DNA from: an uncultured Bacteroidales bacterium
GTDB taxonomy: Bacteria > Bacteroidota > Bacteroidia > Bacteroidales > Bacteroidaceae
DNA: 64,000 bases
Assembly: GCA_902779875.1 (NCBI GenBank)
Contig: CACZCX010000017.1
Location: forward strand, 56,848 to 120,847
Direction: 5' to 3'
Every line of letters starts with the position of its first letter. The first letter of the stretch is position 1. The position numbers and the translations under genes were made by a program. The notes below the pieces were generated by a model. It was not told where the DNA came from. It did not search any database and saw nothing but the letters and a program-made list of their open reading frames with translations. Positions 44,383 through 53,233 of the stretch are shown here, one piece after another.

Positions 44383-45503
44383 GGATACTTCTGCTGGGAG
44401 AATACAGCAACGTGCACAACACGCTGGCCCAGGGCCTGAGGGCTTTGGGGCATGAGGTCACCGTAGCCAGCGACGGAGACCATTGGAAGGACTATCCCCG
44501 TGACATAGACCTCAGCCGTGACCTGGAGAGCCGCACCGGAGCTCTGTCGCTGCTTTGGAGAATCATGAAAGCCCTTCCCTCCATGCGCGGTTATGACATA
44601 GTGCAGCTCATCAATCCCATATTCCTGGAACTTAAGGCAGAGCGTATCATGCCTTTCTACCGATACCTCCGCCGCCACAACCGCAGGATCCTCATGGCGG
44701 CCTTCGGCATGGACTACTACTGGGCCAAGGTCAACACCGACATACGTCCGCTGCGTTACAGCGATTTCAACTTCGGTTCCACTCCCCGCACCGACATAGA
44801 GGCCCAGCGTTTCCGTGACGAATGGATAGGCACACCCAAGCAGCTCCTCAACGAGACCATAGCCCGTGACTGCGACGGCATACCTGCCGGGCTCTATGAG
44901 TACTGGGCCACATATAACGAGGTTACCGACACCGGACGTGACGGCCGCGCCATCCGTGACAAGATGCAGTTCATACCATTCCCCATAGTGCTGCAGGAGA
45001 ACCCTGTCACGACCCATGACGGAGGCCCTCTCAGACTGTTCGTAGGCATAAGCCCCGGACGTAACGCCTACAAGGGGACCGATATCATGCTCAGGGCTGC
45101 TCAGGCCCTCAGGGAGCGATACCCCGACCGTCTGGAGCTGAGGATTGCCGAGGGTGTGCCGTTCGAGCAGTACAAACATATGATGGACGGCAGTGACGCC
45201 ATCCTGGACCAGCTCTACAGCTATACCCCCTCCATGAACTCGCTGCTGGCCATGTCAAAAGGCATAATCGTGGTGGGCGGCGGAGAGCCCGAGAACTATG
45301 ACATCCTGGGAGAGAAGGAACTAAGGCCAATAATAAACGTACAGCCCGATGAGCAGAGCGTCTATGACGAGCTGGAACAGCTGCTGCTCCACCCCGAACG
45401 TATACCGCTGCTCAAACGTCAGTCCGTGGAATACATTAACCGCCACCATGATTACATCAGAGTGGCGGACAGGTACGTTAAGTTTTACTCAGGATTGTTG
45501 TAA
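44379..45503 (+). CDS. Glycosyltransferase (GT4-like, GT-B fold)
   Basis: 374 residues from ATG 44379 in an ATGA overlap with gene B. N-terminal MRILLLGEYSNVHNTLAQGL and GHEVTVASDGD form the first Rossmann half. The C-terminal half has LRLFVGISPGRNAYKGTDIM, then LDQLYSYTPSMNSLLAMSKG and VVGGGEPENYDILG, the donor-binding region of GT4 enzymes. Its 3' end overlaps the convergent acyltransferase gene by 19 nt. Confidence 0.85.
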   Translation: MRILLLGEYSNVHNTLAQGLRALGHEVTVASDGDHWKDYPRDIDLSRDLESRTGALSLLWRIMKALPSMRGYDIVQLINPIFLELKAERIMPFYRYLRRHNRRILMAAFGMDYYWAKVNTDIRPLRYSDFNFGSTPRTDIEAQRFRDEWIGTPKQLLNETIARDCDGIPAGLYEYWATYNEVTDTGRDGRAIRDKMQFIPFPIVLQENPVTTHDGGPLRLFVGISPGRNAYKGTDIMLRAAQALRERYPDRLELRIAEGVPFEQYKHMMDGSDAILDQLYSYTPSMNSLLAMSKGIIVVGGGEPENYDILGEKELRPIINVQPDEQSVYDELEQLLLHPERIPLLKRQSVEYINRHHDYIRVADRYVKFYSGLL

Positions 45504-46834
45504 AGTCTGACCAGCAGTTCCTTGATGCAGGGAGCCTTACGCTTCTTGAATTTCCACCTTATATCAGAACAGAAACGTCTGAAATAGGTACCGTAATCAA
45601 ACAGGTACTTGAATGACGGGAGTGACAGCAGGAACAGTATTGTGGCCAGCTGCCAGTTGAAAATCAGGAAATATACCAGTGCCCAGATTATGGCAGACGG
45701 AATGGCCAGTGCCAGACGGGTACCGTATCTTGCGGTGTTATAGAAAGCGTCATCCTTGATATTGCGGAGTATCAGAGCCAGGGGAATCCACTTGATGCTA
45801 CCCACCACTGCCGAGAAGGCGTAATACGGCAGGCCCAGGAGAGCAACCAGGAATTCAAATACAAGTCCCATGAAACTCCTCTCATTCGCTATGGCATAGA
45901 CGGACAGGCCGTTCTGGATTCTCCAAACCCTCAGCTGGTCAACCTTCTTGAACAGCTCGGCAGCCTTCTCGGGGTTATCCTGCTTGAGTGCAAGTGCCTC
46001 AGCCACCGCATATCGGCCTACAGCCAGGTTGCGCATCAGTCCTTTGAGTTTACGTCCCTCCTTATTCTCGATCTCCTTAAGAGCCTTCCTGAAGTATTCG
46101 GGGTTATCGGACTTTAATTTGGTGTATTCCCAGATGGCATCGTAATCCTCATCATCGGGTATATAGATGATCTGCTCAGCCATACGCTCCGTGAGGATCT
46201 GACGCAACTGCTGCATGACCACAGGCTGGGGTTCCTCGCTGTGGCTCTGCATGAATTCCGATATGTTGATGGGCTTGCCAAAGTTTATCAGCACCTTGGA
46301 GCGGAAACGGAAATAGTCGCTGTACTCTATTCCAATGGGCAGGATATAGACGCTTTTGCTGCCATCGGACTTCTCAATGGCCGACTCGGCTATATGGAAT
46401 ATGCCCTTGCTCAACTTGAGCAGCGAATGCTTGGGGCGGTGTGTAGCCTCGGGATAGATCACGAACGGAACGCCGTCCATGATTACGCCGGTTGCCTGCG
46501 ATATGGCCTCGTCATTATGCTTGACTGCGTCTATGCCGTCCCTGATGCGGTATATGGGCATGACACGCAGGAACGAGAGTATCTTGCGGGCTGTCTTTTT
46601 CTTGAATATGTCAGCCCTGGCCACGAACACCTTGCGGCCGCGTGAGGTTGACAGGAGCACCATGGGATCCATGAGTGCGTTGGTGTGGTTGGCAGCCCAG
46701 ATTACGCTGCCGTCCTGAGGGATATTATCGGCACCCTCGACCTGATATTTGCTGTAAGAACTTCTGACCGACCAGTCAACGAAAACCTTCAGGAAGGTAT
46801 AAAACCAGTCTTTGTCTTGAATATGCTTCCTCAT
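45485..46834 (-). CDS. Lysophospholipid acyltransferase-like (PlsC) protein
   Basis: 449 residues. The acyltransferase motif NHTNALMDPM (H-x4-D) is near residue 53; GRKVFVARADIFKKK and FVIYPEATHRPKHSLLKLSK (substrate EGT/R-like motif) follow. The C-terminus has three to four hydrophobic helices. Probably a 1-acyl-glycerol-3-phosphate or related lipid acyltransferase at the inner membrane. Its ATG overlaps the stop of the BASS gene (ATGA). Confidence 0.88.
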   Translation of the reverse strand: MRKHIQDKDWFYTFLKVFVDWSVRSSYSKYQVEGADNIPQDGSVIWAANHTNALMDPMVLLSTSRGRKVFVARADIFKKKTARKILSFLRVMPIYRIRDGIDAVKHNDEAISQATGVIMDGVPFVIYPEATHRPKHSLLKLSKGIFHIAESAIEKSDGSKSVYILPIGIEYSDYFRFRSKVLINFGKPINISEFMQSHSEEPQPVVMQQLRQILTERMAEQIIYIPDDEDYDAIWEYTKLKSDNPEYFRKALKEIENKEGRKLKGLMRNLAVGRYAVAEALALKQDNPEKAAELFKKVDQLRVWRIQNGLSVYAIANERSFMGLVFEFLVALLGLPYYAFSAVVGSIKWIPLALILRNIKDDAFYNTARYGTRLALAIPSAIIWALVYFLIFNWQLATILFLLSLPSFKYLFDYGTYFRRFCSDIRWKFKKRKAPCIKELLVRLYNNPE

Positions 46835-47811
46835 TTTTTACGCCAGAATTTGGGAAGGCCGGTCGTATCGAAAGCCGAGAAACGGAAAGCCGTTGACAGC
46901 AGAAGGCCCGATATGATATGCCATACTCCCCACCATGCGGTAACGAACACCATGCCGCCCTTGGCTATCTCAGGCGGGAATATACCGGTGTTGAACAGCA
47001 GGAGGAGTCCCAGTCCTGAATTCTGTATACCGGTCTCCAGTGTCACCGCACGACGGTCCTTTACGGGTGTCTTTCCTATGGTAGACGCGGTGTAACCTAT
47101 TCCGAAACCGACCAGGTTATGAATCAGGACAACTATAAATATGTAACCAATGTATTCCTTGAAAAGCATGAAGTTCTGCGACATCATTATTCCCACTACG
47201 CAGAGGAACACCACGATGGAGAGATATCGCATGATCTCCTTGAGACGGGCCGATGCATTCGGAGCGAACTTCACGGTGAGCAGTCCCAGCAGCACCGGTA
47301 TACCTATGATAAGTATTACCGTGAGGGCTATCTGAAGAGGCGGAACCTGCAGGGTGCGGAGCACGTCGGCTGCCGACTGGTCCAGGTACTTGGTGTAGAG
47401 GCCGCCCCAGATGGCGTAGTTGATCGGGGTGAATATGGGAGCAGCCAGAGTGGTGATGGTGCTCATAAGCACCGACAGCTCCGCGTTACCCTTTCCGTAT
47501 GAGGTCATAAAATTCGATACCGCACCGCCCGGGCATGAGGCCACAAGCAGCAGACCCATGGCAACCATAGGCGGCACATAGTTCCTGAACAGCACACAGA
47601 GGAGGAAAGTAACCAGCGGAAGCACTATCCACTGACTGAAAAGACCTATGAACATGGAGCCCGGGCGGTTGAACACGCCGCGGAAGAACTGAGGCTTGAG
47701 TCCCAACGCAACGCCGTACATAACTACGGCCATGAACAGCATCAGCAGCCAGTTTCCTGTCTTGTTGAAGTTGATTATCAGCGTATCCAGTTGTTGGAGA
47801 CTCTCGTACAT
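46831..47811 (-). CDS. BASS-family (bile acid:sodium symporter) transporter 1
   Basis: 326 residues with 9-10 hydrophobic helices. Family marks: LLLVASCPGGAVSNFMTSYG (CPGG…SN), ELSVLMSTITTLAAP and [18 protein letters not shown] (ExGxQN), which build the sodium sites. Substrate unknown: bile acids, pantoate and organic anions are all known for the superfamily. Co-transcribed with the acyltransferase gene. Confidence 0.9.
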   Translation of the reverse strand: MYESLQQLDTLIINFNKTGNWLLMLFMAVVMYGVALGLKPQFFRGVFNRPGSMFIGLFSQWIVLPLVTFLLCVLFRNYVPPMVAMGLLLVASCPGGAVSNFMTSYGKGNAELSVLMSTITTLAAPIFTPINYAIWGGLYTKYLDQSAADVLRTLQVPPLQIALTVILIIGIPVLLGLLTVKFAPNASARLKEIMRYLSIVVFLCVVGIMMSQNFMLFKEYIGYIFIVVLIHNLVGFGIGYTASTIGKTPVKDRRAVTLETGIQNSGLGLLLLFNTGIFPPEIAKGGMVFVTAWWGVWHIISGLLLSTAFRFSAFDTTGLPKFWRKK

Positions 47812-47899
47812 CTTCTGGCTTTAATTGTTACACCGTTCTTATAGGTGCCGCAAACTTAACAAATATCCCTCAAACAACCAAAATCACATGGATTGATTG

Positions 47900-47907
47900 T
47901 ATCTTCG
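47900..47907 (+). promoter_or_regulatory. -7 element TATCTTCG upstream of rlmH
   Basis: Near match to TAnnTTTG, 24 bp before the rlmH ATG at 47932. Confidence 0.4.
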
Positions 47908-47931
47908 TGGTGTTAAACATACTCAAAACTA

Positions 47932-48405
47932 ATGAAGATTCTCCTTATCGTTGTAGGCAAGACCGACCAGCAGTGGCTTGTGGACGGCATAAAGCAGTAC
48001 GTGGACCGTCTTACCCATTTCTGCCAGTTCGAGATGCAGGTCATACCCGATATCAGGAACACCAAGAACATGGACCAGAACACGCAGAAGACACGTGAAG
48101 GAGAACTTATACTCAGTCTTTTGCAGCCGTCCGATGATGTCTGGCTTATGGATGACAAGGGCCGCGAGATGGCATCGGTCGAGATGGCCCGCTGGATGGA
48201 AAAGAGGATGGGCGCCTCATCAAAGAGGCTGGTTTTCATAATAGGTGGCCCTTACGGATTCTCCAAGGATGTCTACGACCGCGTTCCCGGCCGTCTCTCG
48301 CTCTCCAGGATGACCTTCTCGCACCAGATGGTCCGCCTCATATTCGTGGAGCAGCTCTACCGCGCTTTCGCCATCCTCAACAACCTCCCCTACCACCACG
48401 AGTAA
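47932..48405 (+). CDS. rlmH: 23S rRNA (pseudouridine1915-N3)-methyltransferase RlmH
   Basis: 157 residues, the standard length. MKILLIVVGKTDQQWLVDGI, then VWLMDDKGREMASVEMARWM, FIIGGPYGFSKDVYDRVPGR (SAM-binding knot) and MTFSHQMVRLIFVEQLYRAF. The stop TAA shares its last two bases with a 42-bp repeat. Confidence 0.97.
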   Translation: MKILLIVVGKTDQQWLVDGIKQYVDRLTHFCQFEMQVIPDIRNTKNMDQNTQKTREGELILSLLQPSDDVWLMDDKGREMASVEMARWMEKRMGASSKRLVFIIGGPYGFSKDVYDRVPGRLSLSRMTFSHQMVRLIFVEQLYRAFAILNNLPYHHE

Positions 48406-48443
48406 AAACTAACACATTGGGGACGGTTCCTAATGTTAACTTT
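48404..48443. repeat. 42-bp palindromic repeat, copy D1
   Basis: AAAAACTAACACATT…GGGGACGGTTCC…AATGTTAACTTT; begins inside the stop codon of rlmH. Confidence 0.88.
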
Positions 48444-48494
48444 ATCATATAGTAAAGACGGATTATTTCCGACCTTCTTTTGTTGAGTTTGAGC

Positions 48495-48524
48495 AAAAAC
48501 TGTAACATTAGGAACCGTCCCCGT
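48495..48524. repeat. 42-bp palindromic repeat, copy D2 (3'-truncated)
   Basis: AAAAACTGTAACATTAGGAACC and GTCCCC are kept, then the copy breaks at the stop codon (TAA at 48526-48524 on the minus strand) of the aminotransferase gene. Inverted relative to D1, with 51 bp between. Confidence 0.85.
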
Positions 48525-49627
48525 TATTCAAATTCGCAGACTGATTCTATTATTTGAGAGGCTTCGCTGTCGGTCAGAACGGGACTGATCGGAAGGCTCA
48601 GCTCCTGAGCGTGGATCTTCTCGGTTACCGGAAGCGACATGCCGTTCCACTCCTCATAGCACTGCTGCTTGTGCGGAGGGATAGGATAATGTATAAGCGT
48701 TCGGACGCCTTTTTCCTTGAGGAACTCCTGGAGTTCATCCCTGCGCTCGCAGAACACAGGGAACAGATGCCAGACATTTGACTGCTCCGGAAGCCTCTGC
48801 GGCATGCTTACAAGTGGGTTCGAGATTGAATCCATATACATGGCGGCAATCCTCTTGCGGGCCGAATTGTCCTCATCGAGATGTGCCAGCTTGACCCTCA
48901 GTATCGCAGCCTGGATCTCATCTAGACGGCTGTTGCGACCGCGGTATCGGAACACGTATTTCTGAGTGGAACCGTAATTCGCCAGGGCGCGTACAGTCTC
49001 AGCCAGCGTGCCGTCATCGGTCGTGACAGCGCCGCCGTCGCCCAGGGCACCCAGATTCTTGCCGGGATAGAAGCTGTGAGCGGCCGCGTCGCCCAGCGAG
49101 CCCGTACGACGGCCGTTCAGCGTCTCGCAGCCGTGAGCCTGAGCGTTGTCCTCAATCAGTTTGAGCCCGTATCGGCGGCAAATCTCAGCCATCCGGGGCG
49201 ACCATGACAGACGGCCGTACAGATGCACGGTCATCAGCGCCTTGGTCCGGGGCGTGATATGTTTCTCCAGCTCGTCTTCATCGATCTCAAGAGTGGACCA
49301 CTTGGGCTCCACCAGCACCGGCTTGAGCCCGTTGTCGCTTATGGCCAGGACCGATGCAATATACGTGTTGGCAGGTACCAGCACCTCATCGCCGGGCGCC
49401 ATGACGCCAAGCTCCATGTAGGCGCGCAGTATGAGCCAGAGGGCATCAAGGCCGTTGGCGCATCCCACGCAGTTGCGGGTACCTATATAATCGGCGTACT
49501 CGCGTTCAAACGCGCTCACCTCACTCCCCAGCAGATACCATCCGCTGTCCACGGCACGAAGCACCGCGCGGTGTATCTCATCGGAATATTTTTCAGTAAT
49601 CTTGCCCAGCGGCAGAAACTCTATCAT
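48524..49627 (-). CDS. DegT/DnrJ/EryC1-family sugar aminotransferase (FdtB/QdtB-like)
   Basis: 367 residues from ATG 49627, 2 nt after the upstream stop. PLP fold marks: [20 protein letters not shown] (phosphate loop), [35 protein letters not shown] (Asp pairing the pyridine N) and the PLP Lys in [38 protein letters not shown] is also diagnostic. Adjacent to a 3,4-ketoisomerase fusion, so it likely makes a dTDP-3-amino-3,6-dideoxyhexose for surface glycans. Confidence 0.92.
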   Translation of the reverse strand: MIEFLPLGKITEKYSDEIHRAVLRAVDSGWYLLGSEVSAFEREYADYIGTRNCVGCANGLDALWLILRAYMELGVMAPGDEVLVPANTYIASVLAISDNGLKPVLVEPKWSTLEIDEDELEKHITPRTKALMTVHLYGRLSWSPRMAEICRRYGLKLIEDNAQAHGCETLNGRRTGSLGDAAAHSFYPGKNLGALGDGGAVTTDDGTLAETVRALANYGSTQKYVFRYRGRNSRLDEIQAAILRVKLAHLDEDNSARKRIAAMYMDSISNPLVSMPQRLPEQSNVWHLFPVFCERRDELQEFLKEKGVRTLIHYPIPPHKQQCYEEWNGMSLPVTEKIHAQELSLPISPVLTDSEASQIIESVCEFE

Positions 49628-49629
49628 AG

Positions 49630-51000
49630 TCAAAACAGCATTTCGTAAGTATCATAAACGACCGACCGCGCGCCGAATCCCTCCTTCTGGAATATGAGCC
49701 CCTCATTCAGATAGCTGCCTCCGTTCTCGGTCGAGACGCCAAAGTCAAAATAAGTGCGGTCGGCATAGACCTCGCTGATAAGGGTCTTGAGCAGCAGATC
49801 CAGCGCCCCGTTCCTCTTGCCGGAGTCCGATGAAGCCAGATACTGCGTATGAACCACATGCCCCATGTCGTAGACAAGCGCGCCGGCCACCACCTCGCCG
49901 CCGTCACGCACCACGTGCAGCTTGATCTGCCCCGGGAAACGGCTTGCGAGCAACTGCAGCTCAGCTATGGTATGCACCGGCTTTTTCCTGTGCTTGTCCA
50001 TCAGTATGCCCGCCAGGATATTCCAGAAGGCCTCAAGGTCCGATGTCATATTACCGTCATCCACCACCAGGCCCGCCTTACGTGCCTTGGCCAGCCCGTT
50101 CTTGCGCGACTGACGCATGGGCAGACGGTTCGAGAAATCAATGACCGATGACACTCCCCTCTCCTTGAGCTTGCCTCCGCTGCGGAACAGCGCGTAAAGG
50201 TCCTCCTCGGCCGGGAGCTTGCTGTATATATACGGTATAGGTTTATAGAGCCAGCGGTGAGCCCCGAGTTCCCGTTTCATCCAGTCGATGGCGCAGCTGA
50301 ACACCTCGAGCGCATCGACAGCGATCATATCCTTGGGAACAATCAGGCCGCCGTAGGTCAGACCTCCGTGCGACTGCACCGTACCCTCGTCCTCACGCCA
50401 GTTGGCCGGCAGCATGGCCAGCAGCTTGCCGTGCTTGTAGAACATGAGCGAGCAGTCCCTGAACCGGTCGCTGTGGTAGTCCATGTAGCCGCGGTCAAAC
50501 AGGAACGTGCCGTTCTTGGACGCCGCCACAAAAGCGTTCCACTCCTCCTTATGTGATTCGTCGTACCTCACCACCGAGAGCTGCTCGGTCAGATACTCGT
50601 TATAGTCGTTTATATAGCCCGATGCATTATACGGGTGCGATGCAAACACCATGCAGACCGTGCCGGGCGCAAAGTCCCTCAAATCGCACCATACTCCGGG
50701 CGGGATAAGGATACCCTTGCGGGGAGAGTCCATAAGCACCTCGGAGTGATGCGTGCCGTCATCGACCATCATACGGAAACTGCCGGTCACCGGTACGACC
50801 ACCTCGGCAGACTCGCTGTGGGAATGGCCGCCGCGGGTCTTGCCCTCGGGCACCCCGTAAATCCAGAACACACGCTCTATCTGGAAAGGAATCTGATGCG
50901 CACCCTCGGCAAACGAGAGCGCTCCCCTGTCATCGGCCGATTCAGGGAACTCTATGATCCTGCATCCTCTTGGTAATGATATATTGTTGTTTTCAGACAT
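49630..51000 (-). CDS. Fusion: dTDP-sugar 3,4-ketoisomerase (FdtA/WxcM-like cupin) + FemAB/GNAT-like acyltransferase
   Basis: 456 residues. Residues 1-140 are a cupin of the FdtA/QdtA type: [39 protein letters not shown] (catalytic His pair in GGHxH) and [15 protein letters not shown]. Residues about 150-456 form a FemAB/GNAT_6-like fold ([64 protein letters not shown]). In the Fuc3NAc/Qui3NAc pathways ketoisomerase, transaminase and N-acyltransferase act in sequence; here first and third may be one protein. It precedes the aminotransferase by 2 nt. Confidence 0.88.
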   Translation of the reverse strand: MSENNNISLPRGCRIIEFPESADDRGALSFAEGAHQIPFQIERVFWIYGVPEGKTRGGHSHSESAEVVVPVTGSFRMMVDDGTHHSEVLMDSPRKGILIPPGVWCDLRDFAPGTVCMVFASHPYNASGYINDYNEYLTEQLSVVRYDESHKEEWNAFVAASKNGTFLFDRGYMDYHSDRFRDCSLMFYKHGKLLAMLPANWREDEGTVQSHGGLTYGGLIVPKDMIAVDALEVFSCAIDWMKRELGAHRWLYKPIPYIYSKLPAEEDLYALFRSGGKLKERGVSSVIDFSNRLPMRQSRKNGLAKARKAGLVVDDGNMTSDLEAFWNILAGILMDKHRKKPVHTIAELQLLASRFPGQIKLHVVRDGGEVVAGALVYDMGHVVHTQYLASSDSGKRNGALDLLLKTLISEVYADRTYFDFGVSTENGGSYLNEGLIFQKEGFGARSVVYDTYEMLF

Positions 51001-51104
51001 TTTTCTTATTGGAGCCCAAAATCAGTAACTCATTCATTTCATTTATCAAAGATAACGGATAAAATAATTCTTTGTTGTTTTTTGAAAAAATATCATCAGA
51101 AAAC

Positions 51105-51135
51105 TTGCAAGACTCAAATATGTGCCTTACCTTTG
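51105..51135 (+). promoter_or_regulatory. Promoter (TTG-N20-TACCTTTG) of tRNA-Ser
   Basis: TTG at 51105-51107 and TACCTTTG at 51128-51135 have the consensus 20-bp spacing, 33 bp upstream of the mature tRNA 5' end. Confidence 0.75.
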
Positions 51136-51168
51136 TGCCCGCTTAAGGATGCCGATTACGGTTCCCAA

Positions 51169-51255
51169 GGAAGTTTGGGTGAGTGGCTGAAACCAGCAGT
51201 TTGCTAAACTGCCGTACGGGTTACCGTACCGGGGGTTCGAATCCCCCAGCTTCCG
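51169..51255 (+). tRNA. tRNA-Ser (GCT)
   Basis: 87-nt class II tRNA: acceptor GGAAGTT/AGCTTCC, anticodon stem GCAGT/ACTGC with loop TTGCTAA (anticodon GCT), long variable arm CGTACGGGTTACCGTACC, T arm GGGGGTTCGAATCCCCC, discriminator G. Confidence 0.95.
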
Positions 51256-51285
51256 CCTCCTTTTGCAACACGAAAATAACCGCAT

Positions 51286-51357
51286 GGCGCTTTCATCTAA
51301 CGGTTAGGATACAAGATTCTCAATCTTGGCATACGGGTTCGATTCCCGTAGGCGCTA
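51286..51357 (+). tRNA. tRNA-Glu (CTC)
   Basis: 72 nt: acceptor GGCGCTT/AGGCGCT (two G-U pairs), D arm ATCTAACGGTTAGGAT, anticodon stem CAAGA/TCTTG with loop TTCTCAA (anticodon CTC), T arm ACGGGTTCGATTCCCGT. Probably co-transcribed with tRNA-Ser 30 bp upstream. Confidence 0.93.
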
Positions 51358-51362
51358 CAAAA

Positions 51363-51394
51363 AAAGGCCCGAGAAATCGGGCCTAATTTTTTTT
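51363..51394 (+). terminator. Terminator of the tRNA-Ser/tRNA-Glu unit
   Basis: Stem AGGCCCGA-GAAA-TCGGGCCT followed by AATTTTTTTT. Confidence 0.92.
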
Positions 51395-51420
51395 GTAGCG
51401 CCTACGGGAACCGAACCCGT
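51395..51420 (-). repeat. Inverted partial copy of tRNA-Glu (T arm and acceptor 3' end)
   Basis: 25 of 26 bases match the reverse complement of 51333-51358, the T arm, acceptor 3' strand and discriminator of tRNA-Glu. It abuts the tRNA terminator and is followed by a perfect palindrome GCGCCCCAAGGGGCGC (51421-51436). No D or anticodon arm, so not a functional tRNA. Confidence 0.85.
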
Positions 51421-51540
51421 GCGCCCCAAGGGGCGCTTTCGGGTCCCATTTTTTTATTTTGCTTCGCAAAAAGGGCGGCCTACCCGGCCGCTCTCGTTCG
51501 CATACTCACTTCGCCCCAATACCATCGCACCTGCGTTTTT

Positions 51541-51573
51541 TACATTAGGAACCGTCCCCGATGTTGTAGTTTT
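51541..51573. repeat. 42-bp palindromic repeat, copy E1 (5'-truncated)
   Basis: TACATTAGGAACC…GTCCCCGATGTTGTAGTTTT, lacking the left arm; separated by 4 bp from the inverted copy E2. Confidence 0.88.
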
Positions 51574-51577
51574 CGGG

Positions 51578-51618
51578 AAAACTGTAACATCGGGGACGGT
51601 TCCTAATGTGTTAGTTTT
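51578..51618. repeat. 42-bp palindromic repeat, copy E2
   Basis: AAAACTGTAACAT…GGGGACGGTTCC…AATGTGTTAGTTTT. It ends exactly next to the TAA stop (51621-51619) of the minus-strand gene that follows. Confidence 0.92.
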
Positions 51619-52077
51619 TTAGAAAGTCAGGGTGAGGGTGGCTCCGGTTGGGGAGAGGCCGAAATCCATCAGAGCTACGTCATTATTCCATTCTCTGCTG
51701 AGTCTCTTGACCGCCTTTGACGTCCTTATTACCACTATTCCCGAGGCAACGGTTCCCAGGAATCCGCCAATCGCTATAGTCTGGCCTAGCTTACAGCCCG
51801 GTTGTTTTTTAGTACCCTCCTGGTACAATTTGACAAAATCTTCCATATCCTGACCGTCCCAACGTTCATTGGCATAACGGTTAGCCTGAACGTTATAGAT
51901 CACTTCACCGGTTATCCACACGGCACCGCAGGCAGCAAGACTGATCCAGGCATTCTTTTTGGCTTTGAGAGCACTTTCAAGCTCTACTGATACATTACGG
52001 TTAGAGACATCGGCCCTCTGAGCAAACATCGGCAAACAAAGAACCATCAAAAACAAGGTTAAATAAATACGCTTCAT
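51619..52077 (-). CDS. Exported/membrane hypothetical protein
   Basis: 152 residues: signal peptide MKRIYLTLFLMVLCLPMFAQ, an amphipathic region, a hydrophobic helix (about 43-60, WISLAACGAVWITGEV), a polar stretch (NERWDGQDMEDFVKLYQEG) and a second hydrophobic helix (about 98-118, TIAIGGFLGTVASGIVVI). Ends LSPTGATLTLTF, beta-strand-like. No family recognised. The stop touches repeat E2. Confidence 0.6.
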   Translation of the reverse strand: MKRIYLTLFLMVLCLPMFAQRADVSNRNVSVELESALKAKKNAWISLAACGAVWITGEVIYNVQANRYANERWDGQDMEDFVKLYQEGTKKQPGCKLGQTIAIGGFLGTVASGIVVIRTSKAVKRLSREWNNDVALMDFGLSPTGATLTLTF

Positions 52078-52118
52078 AAGGTTAAGAAAAAAACTATTTG
52101 CGCAAATATAGTGTTTTT

Positions 52119-52259
52119 GCCAAACTGTCCGGCATTAACTCCACTCAAAATACGCTATATCGCGGGCGAGTGCCGGACATGGGGCCGAAATGAGGGTGTG
52201 TCCGGCAGAGAAGCGGGGCAGGACGCTCCTGAGCGGGGTGAGTGCCGGACACTTTGGCG
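52119..52259. repeat. MITE-like element, 141 bp (copy 3, inverted)
   Basis: Ends GCCAAACTGTCCGGCA and TGCCGGACACTTTGGC are 15/16 inverted repeats. Read on the minus strand it parallels copy 1: CCGCCAAAGTGTCC start, C(C)CTCATTTCGG, CGCGATATAGCGTATT and four GTGTCC/GGACA boxes. It replaces the CCCGC core of copy 1 with CCGGC throughout, with both sides of each stem changed together. It fills the 237-bp gap before the BASS transporter gene. Confidence 0.85.
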
Positions 52260-52314
52260 GGAGGAGCGCAGCGCGGCTAAGCCAGAGGGCAAGAGCTGGC
52301 CGGGCGCAGGGGAA

Positions 52315-53160
52315 TCAGCGGGACTTGACGCAGTAGACGTAGATGAGCAGGACCACGTTCATCATGAGCGAGTAGAGGATGGCGGGGATAGCCATCTCCT
52401 CGTTGGCGAATATGAACGGGCTGGAGGCGATCGCGATGGCCTGGGCTGCGTTCTGCATACCCACCTCTATCACCACGGTCTTGCGCTGCTCAGCACTGTT
52501 CCTGACCAGACGTGACAGCAGCGACGAGCAGGTGATTGCGACCAGGATCAGGGCGGTCACGCACACGCCTACGCGGCCCAGGTTATCAAGGATGGTGCGA
52601 TAGTGCTGGATAAAGAATACGGTGATGAGCACCATAAGGAGCGGGAACGCCAGCCGGGAGAGCACCTTGTCAATCCTGCCGGCAGCATTGGGCCAAATAT
52701 AATGAATGCCGATACCCACAAGGACGGGCAGCAGCATGAGCAGAAGGTTCTGCTTAATGAGGTTGCCTACAGGCAGCGTAATACCCACGCTCTCCCCCAC
52801 TATACGGGTGGCCCAGCTCATGATCAGAGGGATGGTAAAGAGGGTGATGATGCTGCTCAGCGCAGTAAGAATAACCGACAGAGCCACATCGCCGCCGGCC
52901 AGTTTGGAGAATATGTTCGATGAACTTCCACCCGGGCAGCAGGCAATCAGTATAAGGCCGATGAAAAAGACCGGAGTGAGATTGAAAGCCCACGCCAGAC
53001 CGAGCGCGATAAGCGGCAGAAGCACCAGCTGACCCACAAGGGCGACAGCGATAGGCCACGGACGACGGAATACTTTACCAAAATCTTCAAACCTCAGGGT
53101 AAGACCCAGGTCAAACATCAAAAGCGTAAGAATGGGCAGTACAATCCAGATAGTATTCAT
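52315..53160 (-). CDS. BASS-family transporter 2
   Basis: 281 residues with about nine helices. LIACCPGGSSSNIFSKLAGG (CPGG..SN), DVALSVILTALSSIITLFTI and VVIEVGMQNAAQAIAIASSP (ExGxQN) identify a sodium-coupled BASS carrier closer to the classical NTCP/ASBT branch than transporter 1. Substrate unknown. Lies 73 bp after the start of the Na/Pi fusion gene's 3' end and is probably separately transcribed. Confidence 0.9.
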   Translation of the reverse strand: MNTIWIVLPILTLLMFDLGLTLRFEDFGKVFRRPWPIAVALVGQLVLLPLIALGLAWAFNLTPVFFIGLILIACCPGGSSSNIFSKLAGGDVALSVILTALSSIITLFTIPLIMSWATRIVGESVGITLPVGNLIKQNLLLMLLPVLVGIGIHYIWPNAAGRIDKVLSRLAFPLLMVLITVFFIQHYRTILDNLGRVGVCVTALILVAITCSSLLSRLVRNSAEQRKTVVIEVGMQNAAQAIAIASSPFIFANEEMAIPAILYSLMMNVVLLIYVYCVKSR

Positions 53161-53233
53161 ATAAAAAATTTACAGGCCGCAAAGGTACTCATTTTTTCCT
53201 TGCGGCCCATATAAATATCATGCTCAAATTCCG

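Noticed and set aside
51395-51420. A second tRNA-Glu on the minus strand
   Set aside because: Only the T arm and acceptor 3' end are present; no D or anticodon arm can be found in the adjoining sequence.
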